Below are positions 5,100-5,766 of a DNA stretch of 5,766 bases, in pieces (position 1 is the first letter of the stretch; the number at the start of each line of letters is the position of its first letter). The notes under the pieces were generated by a model. The model saw only the letters and a program-made list of their open reading frames with translations, made no database searches and was not told the DNA's origin. Position numbers and translations under genes: made by a program. This DNA comes from an uncultured Erysipelotrichaceae bacterium (GTDB taxonomy: Bacteria; Bacillota_I; Bacilli_A; Erysipelotrichales; Erysipelotrichaceae), in contig CANPNQ010000084.1 in the NCBI GenBank assembly GCA_947575425.1, positions 1 through 5,766 on the forward strand, written 5' to 3'.

Positions 5100-5766
5100 T
5101 TATTTCGTGATCAATTGCTTTTCTTTCAATGTTTTCGCAATTAATTTCGCTGCTTCCCCTGCCGGCAGGGTGAAGGTTTCCGTCGCCGCGGAAACATCCT
5201 TAGTAAAGGTATGATGAACCTTTGTCGGAGAACCTGCCAAGCCAACCTTGCTTTCATCGATGCTCAAATCATCAAAGGTCCAGACAATCACTTCTTTGTT
5301 CATGCAGTCAACAATATCGTTACAGTTCATATAACGTGGCGTATTCATACCGTTTAAGGTTGTCAATACAACCGGAAGTTTTGCCTCGATGATCTCCTCG
5401 CTCTCCTCCAACGCCTTCTTCACCGTAATGCTTGTATCGCTGATCTCTTTGATCTCATCTACATAGGTTACTTGCGGAATTCCCAGCCGCTCAGCGGTCT
5501 GCGGTCCTACCTGCGCTGTATCACCATCGATCGCCTGACGTCCGGCAATGATCAGATCATAACCGGTTTTCTTCAATGCGGCCGCCAAAGTAGAGGAGGT
5601 TGCACATGTATCGGCACCGGCAAACTTACGGTCGGTGATCAGGATGCACTCATCAACACCACGAGCATACAATTCCTTTAACATGTCCGCTGCCTGAGGA
5701 GGTCCCATAGAAATTATAGTAACGCTCGCACCCATGCTTTCCTTTAATTTCAACGCTTCTTCCACA
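5100..5766 (-). CDS. etfB: Electron transfer flavoprotein, beta subunit (5' end missing)
   Basis: Small subunit of EtfAB; the last 221 residues are visible, from VEEALKLKESMG to the stop. Complete EtfB has about 260 residues, so roughly the first 40 lie beyond the right edge. The GTG at 5765 is an internal Val codon, not a start. The key motif is GRQAIDGDTAQVGPQ at visible residues 75-89. In known bifurcating enzymes (the Bcd-EtfAB of Acidaminococcus and Clostridioides) this loop binds the bifurcating beta-FAD. Classical AMP-binding EtfB proteins read more like GKQAIDDDxNQTGQ. Also visible are ADTCATSSTLAAAL (51-64) and the LAGSPTKV segment (176-183) that follows the dimer-contact region. It probably accepts electrons from NADH. 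In related operons bcd lies directly upstream, which would be just outside the window. Confidence 0.95.
   Translation of the reverse strand, partial: VEEALKLKESMGASVTIISMGPPQAADMLKELYARGVDECILITDRKFAGADTCATSSTLAAALKKTGYDLIIAGRQAIDGDTAQVGPQTAERLGIPQVTYVDEIKEISDTSITVKKALEESEEIIEAKLPVVLTTLNGMNTPRYMNCNDIVDCMNKEVIVWTFDDLSIDESKVGLAGSPTKVHHTFTKDVSAATETFTLPAGEAAKLIAKTLKEKQLITK

Noticed and set aside
1..5766. Mobile elements, CRISPR arrays, tRNA or rRNA genes, or a novel multi-gene system
   Set aside because: No transposase, direct-repeat array, structured RNA gene or cluster of unknown genes is visible. Four of the five main genes belong to the known butyrate pathway and the fifth is a known CoA-transferase family.

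Overview
The window is a stretch of central fermentative metabolism from a Gram-positive, probably anaerobic, gut-type Bacillota. This is inferred from strong AGGAGG-type ribosome binding sites, moderate-to-low GC, U-tailed intrinsic terminators and butyrate-pathway genes in a clostridial style. Erysipelotrichia or Clostridia would both fit; the sequence alone does not settle the genus. All supported genes lie on the minus strand, so transcription runs from high to low coordinates.

Layout in transcription order. The window opens inside etfB (5766-5100, 5' end missing), followed 14 bases later by etfA (5085-4063). A 117-base gap with a long imperfect hairpin leads to hbd, encoding 3-hydroxybutyryl-CoA dehydrogenase (3945-3106). 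A clear nested-stem intrinsic terminator (3093-3036) closes this unit. A 336-base leader follows, with a strong inverted repeat and a candidate promoter. It precedes a second unit: crt, a crotonase/enoyl-CoA hydratase (2769-1990), and a propionate CoA-transferase (Pct/YdiF-type) gene (1917-373). A second nested-stem terminator (350-306) ends that unit. The last 305 bases hold an extended -10 promoter candidate and the first 45 codons of an unrecognised gene that runs off the left edge.

How the genes work together. Hbd reduces acetoacetyl-CoA to 3-hydroxybutyryl-CoA and Crt dehydrates it to crotonyl-CoA. EtfAB, with a butyryl-CoA dehydrogenase expected upstream but outside this window, would reduce crotonyl-CoA to butyryl-CoA. 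The EtfB sequence carries the motif typical of electron-bifurcating Etfs, so this step probably also drives ferredoxin reduction. The CoA-transferase is a plausible last step, exchanging CoA between butyryl-CoA (or another short acyl-CoA) and acetate. Thiolase and bcd are not in view.

I see no mobile element, CRISPR array, RNA gene or novel defence-like system. The points worth a second look are regulatory: the terminator splitting the usual crt-bcd-etf-hbd set, the inverted repeat in the crt leader, G-U-supported hairpins between genes in both units, and two start codons that an automatic longest-frame call would place too far upstream.
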